Positions 42,106-50,909 of a stretch of DNA of 64,000 bases are shown piece after piece; position 1 is the first letter of the stretch, and the number at the start of each line of letters is the position of its first letter. The DNA is taken from NCBI GenBank assembly GCA_002841155.1, contig PHEH01000006.1, positions 124,001 to 188,000 on the forward strand, read 5' to 3'. Under the pieces are notes generated by a model. The model saw only the letters and a program-made list of their open reading frames with translations, did no database searches and was not told the DNA's origin. Source of the stretch: Alphaproteobacteria bacterium HGW-Alphaproteobacteria-18. Its GTDB lineage: Bacteria > Pseudomonadota > Alphaproteobacteria > Caulobacterales > Hyphomonadaceae. A program made the position numbers and the translations under genes.

Positions 42106-43116
42106 ATGGGAACTGTAACCGATATAGAAAAGGCCCTGAGTGATTGGGCCACCACGCATTATGGCGCAGGCGCAGCTATTGCCGGTCTGCGGCGCCTTTC
42201 CGGCGGCGCAAGTCAGGAGACATGGGCCTTCGAAGTGGATGCCGGTGACAAAAGCGAAGCGCTCATTCTCCGGCGCGCGCCGGGGGGAACAGCTGCGACG
42301 CGCAGCTCGGAAGCGGTAACGCTGGCAACAGAAGCTGCCCTGCTGGCCCAGACCGATAAGGCAGGTGTGCGTGTACCTGGCGTGCGGCATGTGTCCCCGC
42401 CCGGCTCGCCTCTCGGCGAAGCCTTCGTCATGAAGCGGATCGAAGGCGAAACGCTTGGCCGAAAAATCCTTCGCGATGAGGAATACACCCTCGCCCGCAC
42501 CCGGTTGACCCGCGACTGCGGCGAAGCCCTTGCGGGCATCCACTCGGTTTCTCTGAACGGTCTGCCAGAGCTACCCCACAGCATGGGCCGCGATCAGCTC
42601 GACAAATATGAAGCCATATACCGGGACTTTAACCTGCCCCGGCCGGTGTTCGAACTGGCCTTCGCCTGGCTGAAAGCAAATGAGCCCGAGCCTGCAACGC
42701 CTGTGCTGGTGCATGGCGATTTCCGCCTCGGCAATCTTATCGTTGACCAGAATGGCCTCGGCGCCGTGCTCGACTGGGAACTGGCGCATATCGGCGATCC
42801 CCGCGAGGATATCGCCTGGGTGTGCGTGAACTCCTGGCGCTTTGGCCAGACCGAGAACCGGGTCGGCGGCTTCGGACAGCTCGACGAAATGCTGGACGCC
42901 TATGCGCAGGCGGGTGGCGCAAGATTCCGCCCGGCAGATATCGACTGGTGGGAGATGCTCGGCAGCCTGAAATGGGGCGTCATGTGCATGATCATGTATT
43001 CCGCCTTCAAGACGGGCGCTGACCGCAGCGTCGAGCGCGCCGCCATCGGCCGCCGCGTTTCGGAAACCGAAATAGACCTGATCAACCTGTTTGAGGGACT
43101 TGGCCGCAATGCATGA
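42106..43116 (+). CDS. acyl-CoA dehydrogenase-type phosphotransferase (APH family)
   Basis: 336 residues from the ATG at 42106; a TTG at 42070 is possible but adds no recognised sequence. APH fold: GLRRLSGGASQETWAFEV at the nucleotide loop, LVHGDFRLGNLIVDQNG (catalytic HGDxRxGN), LDWELAHIGDPREDIAW. Closest to the APH domains of ACAD10/11-like proteins, which act on 4-hydroxy-acyl-CoA. The DUF6285 gene overlaps its 3' end by 8 bases; this pair is usually found near acyl-CoA dehydrogenase genes. A dehydrogenase is not seen here. Confidence 0.88.
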   Translation: MGTVTDIEKALSDWATTHYGAGAAIAGLRRLSGGASQETWAFEVDAGDKSEALILRRAPGGTAATRSSEAVTLATEAALLAQTDKAGVRVPGVRHVSPPGSPLGEAFVMKRIEGETLGRKILRDEEYTLARTRLTRDCGEALAGIHSVSLNGLPELPHSMGRDQLDKYEAIYRDFNLPRPVFELAFAWLKANEPEPATPVLVHGDFRLGNLIVDQNGLGAVLDWELAHIGDPREDIAWVCVNSWRFGQTENRVGGFGQLDEMLDAYAQAGGARFRPADIDWWEMLGSLKWGVMCMIMYSAFKTGADRSVERAAIGRRVSETEIDLINLFEGLGRNA

Positions 43117-43480
43117 CGCACCCTCTGCAAAGGAACTCGTCGAAGCGGTAAAGTCGTTCATCGACAATACCGCCATGACCCAGCTGACCGGGCACGCAGC
43201 CTTCCATGCGCGCGTCGCCTCCAACGCGCTCGCAACCGTCCTGCGGGAGATGGAGCAGCGCCCGGCGGCCGAAGCAGACGAACGCACGCGGCTGCAAGCC
43301 CTTCTGAACTCCCAGGAAACAGATGTTGGCGCGCTTAACCGGGCCCTGTGTGAGGAAATACAGGCCGGGCGGGTTGACCTCACGACCCCAAGCCTGTTGA
43401 CCCACCTAAAATCGACCACAATTGACCAATTGTCTGTAGATCAGCCGGGCTATTCGGGACTTCGAACCGCAGCCCGCTAA
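43109..43480 (+). CDS. DUF6285 family protein
   Basis: 123 residues. Opens with the family pattern DAPSAKELVEAVKSFIDNTAM and FHARVASNALATVLREMEQRP, followed by a helical part that ends in the LTHLKSTTIDQLSVDQPGYSGL segment. No catalytic site is recognised. Overlaps the phosphotransferase gene by 8 bases, a common arrangement. Likely a partner or regulator of it. Confidence 0.8.
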   Translation: MHDAPSAKELVEAVKSFIDNTAMTQLTGHAAFHARVASNALATVLREMEQRPAAEADERTRLQALLNSQETDVGALNRALCEEIQAGRVDLTTPSLLTHLKSTTIDQLSVDQPGYSGLRTAAR

Positions 43481-43494
43481 AGTGCGAGGTAGCG

Positions 43495-44223
43495 ATGAAT
43501 AAGTTTGTGCTGATCGGCGTGGGCGCTGGCCTTCTGGTTGCAGGCGGCGTGGCGGCCTGGATGATCTCATCAACGCCCGAGCCCGAACCAGTTCTGCTTG
43601 ATCCTTATGATTACGCCCTCACCGAAAGTTGGGACACGAAACCCGCTGAGCAGCCTGCTGCGGTCTGGGAAGACGGCTGGGCGATTGATGTCATCCAGTT
43701 GACGGCCGGCACGCGCCGGGCCCCGGAAGATTTTGCAACCGCCCTCGGCGTCATCGGCCCGGTCTATGCCCCCAAACTGCGCGCCCCCAATTTCGCTGAA
43801 GACGCGGCGAGCGCGTTGCAGGAATACTTGGAGACCAGCAATAACGGCCGCGCCTTCGTTATCGCCAGCAACCAGCCCCTTCCCGCCAGCGCCGTGCCGG
43901 TCATCAATGCCGACGCGATGGTGCGCGCGCGCTTTGGCGGCGTCCTGCTGCTTGAAGGTCAGGAGACCGCTTTTGCGCCCGGCGTGAACCCGGCGAGCGT
44001 CTGCTCCGACAGGTTTGGCGCAGGCGAGATCTGCGCCGCGCCGGTCGAGATCAAACGCATCGATGGCGCGTGGGTCATTCATGGAGAAGGCCCGGCCGGC
44101 GGCGCCGTCGTGGACGGGTTTTCCGAGTGGCTGGATGGCAGCGCGCCCAAACTGGCAGAGCCGCTGGGAGATCTGGAAGAAGTCGAGATCATCGACATCC
44201 GCCGCCCCGGACAAACCGATTAG
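43495..44223 (+). CDS. membrane-anchored hypothetical protein
   Basis: 242 residues. One N-terminal helix (KFVLIGVGAGLLVAGGVAAWMIS, about 3-25), then a periplasmic globular part: ALTESWDTKPAEQPAAVWEDGWAIDVIQL, DFATALGVIGPVYAPKLRAP, RFGGVLLLEGQETAF, and two Cys (VCSDRFGAGEICA) that may form a disulfide. No family recognised. GAGGT four bases before the ATG supports the start. 14 bases after DUF6285, same strand; it may be the third gene of that operon. Confidence 0.72.
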   Translation: MNKFVLIGVGAGLLVAGGVAAWMISSTPEPEPVLLDPYDYALTESWDTKPAEQPAAVWEDGWAIDVIQLTAGTRRAPEDFATALGVIGPVYAPKLRAPNFAEDAASALQEYLETSNNGRAFVIASNQPLPASAVPVINADAMVRARFGGVLLLEGQETAFAPGVNPASVCSDRFGAGEICAAPVEIKRIDGAWVIHGEGPAGGAVVDGFSEWLDGSAPKLAEPLGDLEEVEIIDIRRPGQTD

Positions 44224-44232
44224 GCGGGCCGG

Positions 44233-44883
44233 TTAAGCCGGCTTGGCGGCAGGCTGGTTCTCCGGCGCAGCGCGCGTAAAGGGCTCAAGCGCCCGGCAGG
44301 CTGCGTCAACGGCCACAAGTCTGGGGAAAGGCGCAAGATCAACCTTGAACCGGCGTGCATTCGCCATTTGCGGGATCAGCGCGACCTCGGCAAGGCCGGG
44401 CGCCTCCCCAAAGAGAAAGTCCTGACCGGCAGATGCCTGCGCCATCTCTTCAAGCGCGCGGAAGCCCCTGGCGATCCATTCGCCATACCAGCGCGAGATC
44501 GCCGCTTCGTCCGCGCCGAATTCCTTGCGCAGATAGGCAAGCGGACTGAGATTGTTGAGCGGATGGATGTCGCAGGCGATGACATCTGCAAATGCCCGCG
44601 CCTGAAGCCGCGCCCAAGGATCAGCAGGCAGCAATGCCGGCCCCGGCAACGTCTCTTCAATCCATTCAATGATTGCCATGGACTGGCCCGAAACACGCCC
44701 ATCCACCTCGATGGAGGGCACGCGCATCTGCGGGTTCAGCCGGCGGTATTCATCCGTGAGCTGCTCATCAACTCCGCCGAGAATATTGACAGGCACAAGG
44801 CTGTAGTCTGCGCCCTTGAGATTGAGAGCAATCCGCACGCGGTAAGCGGCGGAGGAACGCCAGTAATCATAGAGGCGGATCAT
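44233..44883 (-). CDS. maiA: maleylacetoacetate isomerase / zeta-class glutathione S-transferase
   Basis: 216 residues from the ATG at 44883, overlapping the astB stop by 4 bases. Zeta-GST signature SSAAYRVRIALNLKG (residues 10-24), VNILGGVDEQLTDEYRRLNPQMRVPSIEV, and SMAIIEWIEETLPGPALLPADP. In tyrosine degradation this enzyme isomerises maleylacetoacetate with glutathione; a role beside arginine catabolism is not expected, so the operon position is by linkage. Ends with the AAKPA tail. Confidence 0.85.
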   Translation of the reverse strand: MIRLYDYWRSSAAYRVRIALNLKGADYSLVPVNILGGVDEQLTDEYRRLNPQMRVPSIEVDGRVSGQSMAIIEWIEETLPGPALLPADPWARLQARAFADVIACDIHPLNNLSPLAYLRKEFGADEAAISRWYGEWIARGFRALEEMAQASAGQDFLFGEAPGLAEVALIPQMANARRFKVDLAPFPRLVAVDAACRALEPFTRAAPENQPAAKPA

Positions 44884-46202
44884 GCCAGATCCTCCAGTTC
44901 GAGAATTGCGAGGAGTTCTTCCCGCGCCAGACGGCACTCATCGGCAAAGGCCGGGTCGGCAAGGTCTGCCGGGGACAGACGGTCCCGGTAGGTGCGGCGG
45001 ACAGCATCCTGCAGCTCATCAATCAGCGCTTCGTCCAGAAGGACGCCCGAATGGCATTCGGCAAGCTCATCTTCGGTCATCACAACCCGCAGACGCAGGC
45101 AGGCGGGGCCACCGCCATTGCGCATCGACTGGCGGACATCGACATACTCAACCCGTCCAATGGGGCCATTGCCCGCCACCATCTGCTCGCAGAAGCGGCG
45201 CGTCGATGCCGTTTCCTGCGCTTCCATGGGCGCGACAAGGACCAGCCTGTCTTCGCCCGGAAACTGGAGAAGCTGGGAGTTGAAAATGTAGGACCGGATC
45301 GCATCCTCCAGGGAAACTTCCGCCTGCGGAACCATTACCGGTTTCAGATCGAACAATCCGTCGCCTGCGCGGCGAAGCGATTCGAGCGTTCCAGCGGTGT
45401 CTTCAAACGCGGCCTCATGAAAGAACAGCGTATCGAGCGCGCCAACACAGACCACGTCATTGTGGAAGGCGCCCGCATCAATGGCGCGCTTGGACTGGCG
45501 CGCAAACACAGTGCGCGCAGGATCAAGGCCATGCGCACGCGCAACGGACTCGGCCGCAAGGCGCGTCTGCCGCGCCGGGAAACCTGCCGCGAACTCCCCC
45601 GGCTCCCGCCCATAGACGAATAGCTCGACACCCCGCGCGCCATGCTCAGCACACAGACGGACATGGTTGGCGGCGCCCTCATCAGAAAAGTCCGGATGGG
45701 AGGGCAGCGCGCCATGCACCGCGAATCTGTGATCGCCCGCAAAAACGGAGATCAGCGTTGTCGTTGTATCGGGATGTTCGAGGCTGCGATGCAGCATGGT
45801 CGAGAGGTTGGCGGCTGTGAAATGCAACAGGCCGTCACGGGTATCTGCCGAAGGGGAAACCGTCGCGGCATTGGCCGTCCACATGCTGCTGGCCGAATAG
45901 GCCGCCTTCAGCAGGCGCGGCGCCTGCCTGGCCGCAGCCTCAATGATATCTGCATCTGTGCCCGTAAAGCCGGCCGACACAAGAATGTCGAAATTTGGCC
46001 GCGGCAGAGGCGGCAGCACGCCCTGAACCAGGCCCGCCCGCACCAGAAAGCGCATCTTCTCCAACCCCTGCACCGCCGCTTCACGGGGGTTGGAGATGTC
46101 GCCGGCATTCTTTGAACTCGCGAGGTTTCCATCTGACAAGCCACCATAATTATGGCTCGGCCCGATCAGACCATCAAAATTGACTTCCACCGCAAGGGTC
46201 AT
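44880..46202 (-). CDS. astB: N-succinylarginine dihydrolase
   Basis: 440 residues, family length. VNFDGLIGPSHNYGGLSDGNLAS at the start, the MWTANAATVSPSADT block (about 105-119), HFTAANLSTMLHRSLE, ANHVRLCAEHGARGVELFVYGRE, FHNDVVCVGALDTLFFHE (catalytic His) and the C-terminal MRNGGGPACLRLRVV (catalytic Cys in GPACLRLR). Second step of the AST pathway: N2-succinylarginine to N2-succinylornithine, with release of ammonia and CO2. Follows a methyltransferase gene with an ATGA overlap. Confidence 0.96.
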   Translation of the reverse strand: MTLAVEVNFDGLIGPSHNYGGLSDGNLASSKNAGDISNPREAAVQGLEKMRFLVRAGLVQGVLPPLPRPNFDILVSAGFTGTDADIIEAAARQAPRLLKAAYSASSMWTANAATVSPSADTRDGLLHFTAANLSTMLHRSLEHPDTTTTLISVFAGDHRFAVHGALPSHPDFSDEGAANHVRLCAEHGARGVELFVYGREPGEFAAGFPARQTRLAAESVARAHGLDPARTVFARQSKRAIDAGAFHNDVVCVGALDTLFFHEAAFEDTAGTLESLRRAGDGLFDLKPVMVPQAEVSLEDAIRSYIFNSQLLQFPGEDRLVLVAPMEAQETASTRRFCEQMVAGNGPIGRVEYVDVRQSMRNGGGPACLRLRVVMTEDELAECHSGVLLDEALIDELQDAVRRTYRDRLSPADLADPAFADECRLAREELLAILELEDLA

Positions 46203-47032
46203 GCTTCGGCCTCAACGATCCAGGCCGCCGCCTTAAGGCGCGTGCGGCCGTCTTCGCCGGCCAATGCCTGAAGCTTGGCCACAACAGCGCCTTTGACCAC
46301 TGCCGGATCGATGCCCTGCTCCGTGATTGCGCGCGAGAGCGGCCCCATTTCCAGCATGAATTCCGCAGCTTCCTCGGCGGTCGCGCCGGGCAGAGCAAGA
46401 TCGCCATCCCAGGGCGTAATTGTGATATTTGACCAGCCGCTTCCCATCAGGATGCGGCGAACATAATCGGCATCCCCAAACGCAAAGGGCCCCGGCGTTT
46501 CCGGCGGAGGCGGTGTCGGCGGTGTTTTGAGAAGGTGCATCGCGGCCGTCAAAGGCGTCAGCGCCCACGCATTCTCCTGAAGCGGGCGCCAGCACGCAAA
46601 GCGCATGCGCCCGGTGGGTTTCAGGTTGGCCCGGATGTTTGCAAAGGCCGCCACAGGATCAGAAAAGAACATCACCCCGAAACGGGATATGATCAGGTCC
46701 ACGGGTTCTGCTGCCTTCCAGACAGCCGCATCTGCAACGATAAAGTTGATCCCCGCGCCAACTGCGGCAGACCGTTTCTTTGCAAGCTCGATCAGCGGCG
46801 CTGAAACGTCGACGCCTGTGACCGACACATTCACGGCGCTCGACGACAGGTTCAGAGACAGGGCGCCCGCGCCGCAGCCGATATCGATTACGGATTGCCC
46901 AGGTCTCGGCACCACGGAGGCAATGATCGCGTCAACAAAGGGTGACAGCATGACATCCATCCGGTCCGCATCGCGCACCCATTTCTGACCGGCAGGGCCG
47001 TTCCAGTATTCGATCTGCGAGGTGTTATCCAT
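46199..47032 (-). CDS. class I SAM-dependent methyltransferase in the AST operon
   Basis: 277 residues from the ATG at 47032 (GGGAGAAG seven bases upstream). MDNTSQIEYWNGPAGQKWV opening; SAM motif I VIDIGCGAGALSLNL (near 47-61), acidic end VTGVDVSAP, motif IV region DLIISRFGVMFFSDPVAAFANIRANLKPTGRM. Belongs to the UbiE/methyltransf_11 group. Sits between astD and astB with an ATGA overlap to astB. No link between methylation and the AST pathway is known to me; an unrelated substrate is likely. Confidence 0.85.
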   Translation of the reverse strand: MDNTSQIEYWNGPAGQKWVRDADRMDVMLSPFVDAIIASVVPRPGQSVIDIGCGAGALSLNLSSSAVNVSVTGVDVSAPLIELAKKRSAAVGAGINFIVADAAVWKAAEPVDLIISRFGVMFFSDPVAAFANIRANLKPTGRMRFACWRPLQENAWALTPLTAAMHLLKTPPTPPPPETPGPFAFGDADYVRRILMGSGWSNITITPWDGDLALPGATAEEAAEFMLEMGPLSRAITEQGIDPAVVKGAVVAKLQALAGEDGRTRLKAAAWIVEAEA

Positions 47033-47043
47033 TTTCTTCTCCC

Positions 47044-48498
47044 TCAGGACGAAAAGCCCGGCGCCGTCATCCGGCTGGCTTTCGGCGCAAGCTGACTTGC
47101 CTGCGGCCAGGCACAATAGTCGGCCGCATAGTATGCTCCCGGACGGAAATTGCCCGAAAGCCCCGGCCCACCGAATGGCATTGCGCCACTTGCCCCCGCT
47201 GTCGGCCGGTTTCGGTTGAGAACGCCCGCCCGCATCTCGCCATAGGCCTGCGCCCAGAGTTTGTCGTCATCACAGACGAGGCCGCCGGAAAGGCCATATT
47301 TCGAAGCGTTCGCGCGGGAGATTGCCTCTTCGAAGCTTCCTACCCGGTAGATCTGAATGAGCGGCCCAAACAGCTCCTCATCCGGAATATCTTGGGCGCC
47401 GGTGACATCGACCACTCCGGGAGAAACAAAGCCGGTTCCCTGCTCGCTGGCCGTCAGCGGAAGAATTGGCGCGGCCCCCTTGGCGAGAAGCATGTTGTAG
47501 AAATCCACCGCCTGTGACGCCGCCTTGGGAGACACGAGCGGCCCCATGAAAATGTCCGGCTCATTCCAGGCACCAATCCGGATCGCGTTTGCCCGCGCAA
47601 CAATGGCCTCAACCACCGCGTCGCCAAACGCGCCCTTGGGAAGGATCAAGCGGCGCGCGCAGGAACAGCGCTGGCCGGTTGTCAGATAAGCCGACTGGGC
47701 CGCAATATCAGCCGCCGCATCAACATCGGCAGGCTCCCAGACGATCAGCGGATTATTGCCGCCCATCTCAAGCGCGAGGATGACATCCGGGCGTCCGGCG
47801 AAATGCTTGTGGAAGAACACCCCTGTTGCCGCCGATCCTGTGAACAGCAATCCGTTGATGGGCTGATCAATCAGGGCCGCGCCCGTTTCGCGCCCGCCAT
47901 GAACAACGTTCAGGCAGCCCGGTGGCAGACCTGCCGTTTCGAACGCCTCAACCATCAGGGCCGCAACAGACGGCGCCAGTTCCGACGGCTTGAACACGCA
48001 GGTATTGCCCGCCAGGAGCGCCGGAACGATGTGTCCATTTGGCAGGTGGCCAGGGAAATTGAATGGTCCGAACACGGCCATTACGCCGTGGGGCCGATGC
48101 GTCAGGCGGGACTGCCCGAAAGCGGCAGGCTCATCCCGCTCGCCGGCGCGTTCTTTCAGGGCCGCAATCGAGACAGCGATCTTGGCTTTCATTGTGGCCG
48201 CTTCGCCTTGAGAATCCCAGAGCGCCTTGCCCATGTCCCGGCTGATCGCTTCAGCGATTACTGCGGTGCGTTTTCCGAGTTCGTCGGAGTAGCGCTCAAG
48301 GATGGCGATGCGCTCGGAAACGGGGGTTCTGGCCCAGCCGGGGAAAGCAGCATGGGCTGACGCGACAGCCGCTTCGACTTCTGCCGCGCTGGCGGAGTGT
48401 CCCTCCCAGCTGATATCGCCGGTTGCCGGGCAGTGTTTGGTGAAGGCCGCGCCTCGTCCTGCGCGCCAGGTTCCGTCGATATAGACGCCGTTGTTCAT
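47044..48498 (-). CDS. astD: N-succinylglutamate 5-semialdehyde dehydrogenase
   Basis: 484 residues. Aldehyde dehydrogenase fold with GPFNFPGHLPNGHIVPALLAGNTCVFKPSELAP, FTGSAATGVFFHKHFAGRPDVILALEMGGNNPLIVW (catalytic Glu) and TTGQRCSCARRLI (catalytic Cys). The opening MNNGVYIDGTWRAGRG and the C-terminal GLSGNFRPGAYYAADYCAWP are typical of AstD. Fourth step of the arginine succinyltransferase pathway. Its ATG shares one base with the astA stop. Confidence 0.96.
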   Translation of the reverse strand: MNNGVYIDGTWRAGRGAAFTKHCPATGDISWEGHSASAAEVEAAVASAHAAFPGWARTPVSERIAILERYSDELGKRTAVIAEAISRDMGKALWDSQGEAATMKAKIAVSIAALKERAGERDEPAAFGQSRLTHRPHGVMAVFGPFNFPGHLPNGHIVPALLAGNTCVFKPSELAPSVAALMVEAFETAGLPPGCLNVVHGGRETGAALIDQPINGLLFTGSAATGVFFHKHFAGRPDVILALEMGGNNPLIVWEPADVDAAADIAAQSAYLTTGQRCSCARRLILPKGAFGDAVVEAIVARANAIRIGAWNEPDIFMGPLVSPKAASQAVDFYNMLLAKGAAPILPLTASEQGTGFVSPGVVDVTGAQDIPDEELFGPLIQIYRVGSFEEAISRANASKYGLSGGLVCDDDKLWAQAYGEMRAGVLNRNRPTAGASGAMPFGGPGLSGNFRPGAYYAADYCAWPQASQLAPKASRMTAPGFSS

Positions 48499-49538
48499 TA
48501 CTTACTCCGTACCCAGATCCGCGCGGGCATGCCGGGCTTCAGATGCAATGCCTCCATGACATCCGCTGAAGCCACTAAGCCACTCTCCCCCCGGCGCACA
48601 AACTTGCCGAGTGATACGCGGAAGTCCGGTAATCTGTTGCTCGACAGCATGCCCTGGCGCGCGTCCTTATCGCCTTCGACCTCACCGGCCTCTATCGTTA
48701 CCAGCCGGCTTTCCTGGATCGTGCGAATATGGCGCCGCTGCGCGGCAACCAGCGGCCCACCATCAAAGATGTCCACGGTCCGGTCAAATTCGAAACCTTC
48801 CCATTGCAGCAGCTTGTATGCCCCAACGCCTTCAGAATGGCACCGGCCAATCACTTCGCGCGCCTCGGGCGGCAGCAGGTCAACATAGACCGGATAACGC
48901 GGCATCAGATCGACGATGAACTGATTGTCCGTGATCGCCGAAAGACGGTCCGCCTCAGCAAAATCCATACGGAAGAAATGCCGCCCCAGACACTCCCAGA
49001 AGGGAGACACGCCGGTATCGTCCACCACGCCGCGAAGTTCGGCGAGCACGCGGTCGCTGAACCGCTCCGGCGCGGCCGCCATCAGAAGGTAGCGCGACTG
49101 GGCCGCCAGGCGGCCAGCGCCCCCCCCCCGATGATCGGGCTTGAGAAACAGCGTGCCGACTTCCGTATACCCCACATATTCATTCGTCAGAATGAGGGCA
49201 TCCATATCAAAACGGAGATTGCCCGCCGCATGGCTCGCCTGCGCCAGCGTGATGATGCGATAATTGAAAAAGGGCTGATCTATGCCCGTTCCCGCCTTCA
49301 CCGCCGAGCAGCCCACGACCTTCCCGGTCGGCACATGCTCCATCATCATCAGATACTTTCCGTACTGAAGATTTTTTTGCCGGCTATGAAATGCGCGTTC
49401 AGATTTCTCCAGGCGCTCCATCAGGATCGGTTCATCAACCGGAAGGCTGGTAAATCCAGGGCCGGACAATTCCGCCAGTTCCGTCAAGGCGGGGAGATCA
49501 TCAAGCCTTGACGGACGCATCACATATTCGATGGTCAT
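48498..49538 (-). CDS. astA: arginine N-succinyltransferase
   Basis: 346 residues from the ATG at 49538. MRPSRLDDLPALTELAELSGPGFTSLPVDEPILMERLEKSERAF is the AstA start; then YLMMMEHVPTGKVVGCSAVKAGTG, FLKPDHRGGGAGRLAAQSRYLLMA (acetyl/succinyl-CoA binding), FFRMDFAEADRLS and the C-terminal LLQWEGFEFDRTVDIFDGGPLVAA. Transfers succinyl from succinyl-CoA to the alpha-amino group of arginine. Precedes astD and follows the M20 peptidase gene by one base. The single subunit fits either the homomeric or heteromeric type. Confidence 0.95.
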   Translation of the reverse strand: MTIEYVMRPSRLDDLPALTELAELSGPGFTSLPVDEPILMERLEKSERAFHSRQKNLQYGKYLMMMEHVPTGKVVGCSAVKAGTGIDQPFFNYRIITLAQASHAAGNLRFDMDALILTNEYVGYTEVGTLFLKPDHRGGGAGRLAAQSRYLLMAAAPERFSDRVLAELRGVVDDTGVSPFWECLGRHFFRMDFAEADRLSAITDNQFIVDLMPRYPVYVDLLPPEAREVIGRCHSEGVGAYKLLQWEGFEFDRTVDIFDGGPLVAAQRRHIRTIQESRLVTIEAGEVEGDKDARQGMLSSNRLPDFRVSLGKFVRRGESGLVASADVMEALHLKPGMPARIWVRSK

Positions 49539-49539
49539 T

Positions 49540-50826
49540 TCAGCGCCCCATAAGGTCCTTGATGCGCTTCCCGTCCATCCGGCCATCCGCCAGCCGGTTA
49601 AGGATCAGCGCCGAGAGCGTTGCCCGCTCTGCAAAACTGTCGACGACGACGAATTCCTCATTCGAGTGAATCCGGCCGCCGCGCACGCCCAGCGTATCCA
49701 CATTCGGAACGCCTGCGGCGAAGATGTTGTTGCCTTCGCAGACACCGCCCGTGTCGACAAATTCCAGATCCAGCCCGATGGCCCGGCCTGTGGCATGCAC
49801 GGCGTCGAACAGCGCCTGCTGCGCCGAATTGCGAGGCTTGGGCGGACGATAGAAACCGCCATGAAGATGCCCGTGAATGCCATCGCGCGCGGTGGCGCGG
49901 GCGAAAAGGCGCTCGACCTGCTGTGTAGCCCAAGCGGATGCCTCCGCGTCTGGCGCGCGTGCGCCAAACCGCACAACCGCGAGATCCGGAACAATGTTCA
50001 CAGGACTGCCGCCTTCGATGGCACCCACATTGAACGTCACGCCGCCGCGCTGGCCATTCAGCCCTTCCAGGGCAACAACCAGTTCGGCTGCCGCCTCAAG
50101 GGCGCTGCGGCCTTCTTCCTTGGCGCGCCCGGCATGCGCCGCCCGTCCGTGAAGCACAATATCGAACACCGCAGACCCTTTGCGCCCGCCGGACATCGCG
50201 CCCGTTTCCATTGCCGGTTCATACGTCATGCCGATATGCGCGCCAGAGCGAGCGACCTCGGTGAGCGCGCCGGAACTGGCGAAATTGCCGATCTCTTCAT
50301 CCGGCGTAATAACAATCCGGTAGCCGAGACGATCTTTGAACGGACCAGCCTCAAACGTTTTCAACGCCTCCAGCATGAGGCTGAGGCCGCCCTTCATATC
50401 CGCCATTCCCGGACCGTTGATCTGGCCGTTCCCGAGGTCTCGAATGGTCTCGAATGTGCCAGGGGGGAAAACGGTGTCATAATGCCCAGACATGACCACC
50501 TGAATGGGCGCTGAAGGGCGTGATTGGACCTGGATAATCGGGCCTGTGTGCATCTCCGAGATACGGCCATCTGCGCCGACCGTTTCAAAGCCGGGGCCGT
50601 CTACAAGCATCACCTCGCCATCAAGCGCTGAAAACGCGTCTGCGAGCTTCGGCGCGAGCGTCTTTAGGCCTTCAATGTTGTAGCTACCGGTGTTTATGGA
50701 GGACCAGCCACGCGTACGCGTGACCATGTCCATTGCGGCCGCTGCGAGGCGCTCACGAGCGGCCTCATCTTCGCGGGTAAGAGAGCTGAGTTCGATCATA
50801 GCCCTTGGTTTCACAGCTGAAGGCAC
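49540..50826 (-). CDS. M20 metallopeptidase, carboxypeptidase G2-like, first in the AST operon
   Basis: 428 residues from a GTG at 50826 with GGAGG eight bases upstream; an ATG at 50799 is the alternative. Zinc ligands in MSGHYDTVFPPG (His and Asp), GPGMADMKGG, PDEEIGN (Glu pair) and TYEPAMETG; the dimerisation lid domain is about 210-320. Ends with VDTGGVCEGNNIFAAGVPNVDTLG. The family cleaves N-acyl amide bonds of amino acids such as glutamate. As astE is absent nearby, it may cleave N-succinylglutamate; this is inference. Probably the first gene of the operon. Confidence 0.88.
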   Translation of the reverse strand: MPSAVKPRAMIELSSLTREDEAARERLAAAAMDMVTRTRGWSSINTGSYNIEGLKTLAPKLADAFSALDGEVMLVDGPGFETVGADGRISEMHTGPIIQVQSRPSAPIQVVMSGHYDTVFPPGTFETIRDLGNGQINGPGMADMKGGLSLMLEALKTFEAGPFKDRLGYRIVITPDEEIGNFASSGALTEVARSGAHIGMTYEPAMETGAMSGGRKGSAVFDIVLHGRAAHAGRAKEEGRSALEAAAELVVALEGLNGQRGGVTFNVGAIEGGSPVNIVPDLAVVRFGARAPDAEASAWATQQVERLFARATARDGIHGHLHGGFYRPPKPRNSAQQALFDAVHATGRAIGLDLEFVDTGGVCEGNNIFAAGVPNVDTLGVRGGRIHSNEEFVVVDSFAERATLSALILNRLADGRMDGKRIKDLMGR

Positions 50827-50850
50827 CCGGCAAGCCTCCGCCTTTACAAG

Positions 50851-50888
50851 GCTAAAACAAAAACGGCCCAGCTTTCGCCGGGCCGTTT
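50851..50888 (-). terminator. Rho-independent terminator of the ompA-like gene
   Basis: Arms AAACGGCCC (50861-50869) and GGGCCGTTT (50880-50888) form a perfect 9-base stem. On the minus strand the stem is followed by TTTGTTTTAG. It lies 22 bases after the OmpA-like stop. Confidence 0.88.
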
Positions 50889-50909
50889 CTTTTAAGGTAT
50901 CAATCGCCG

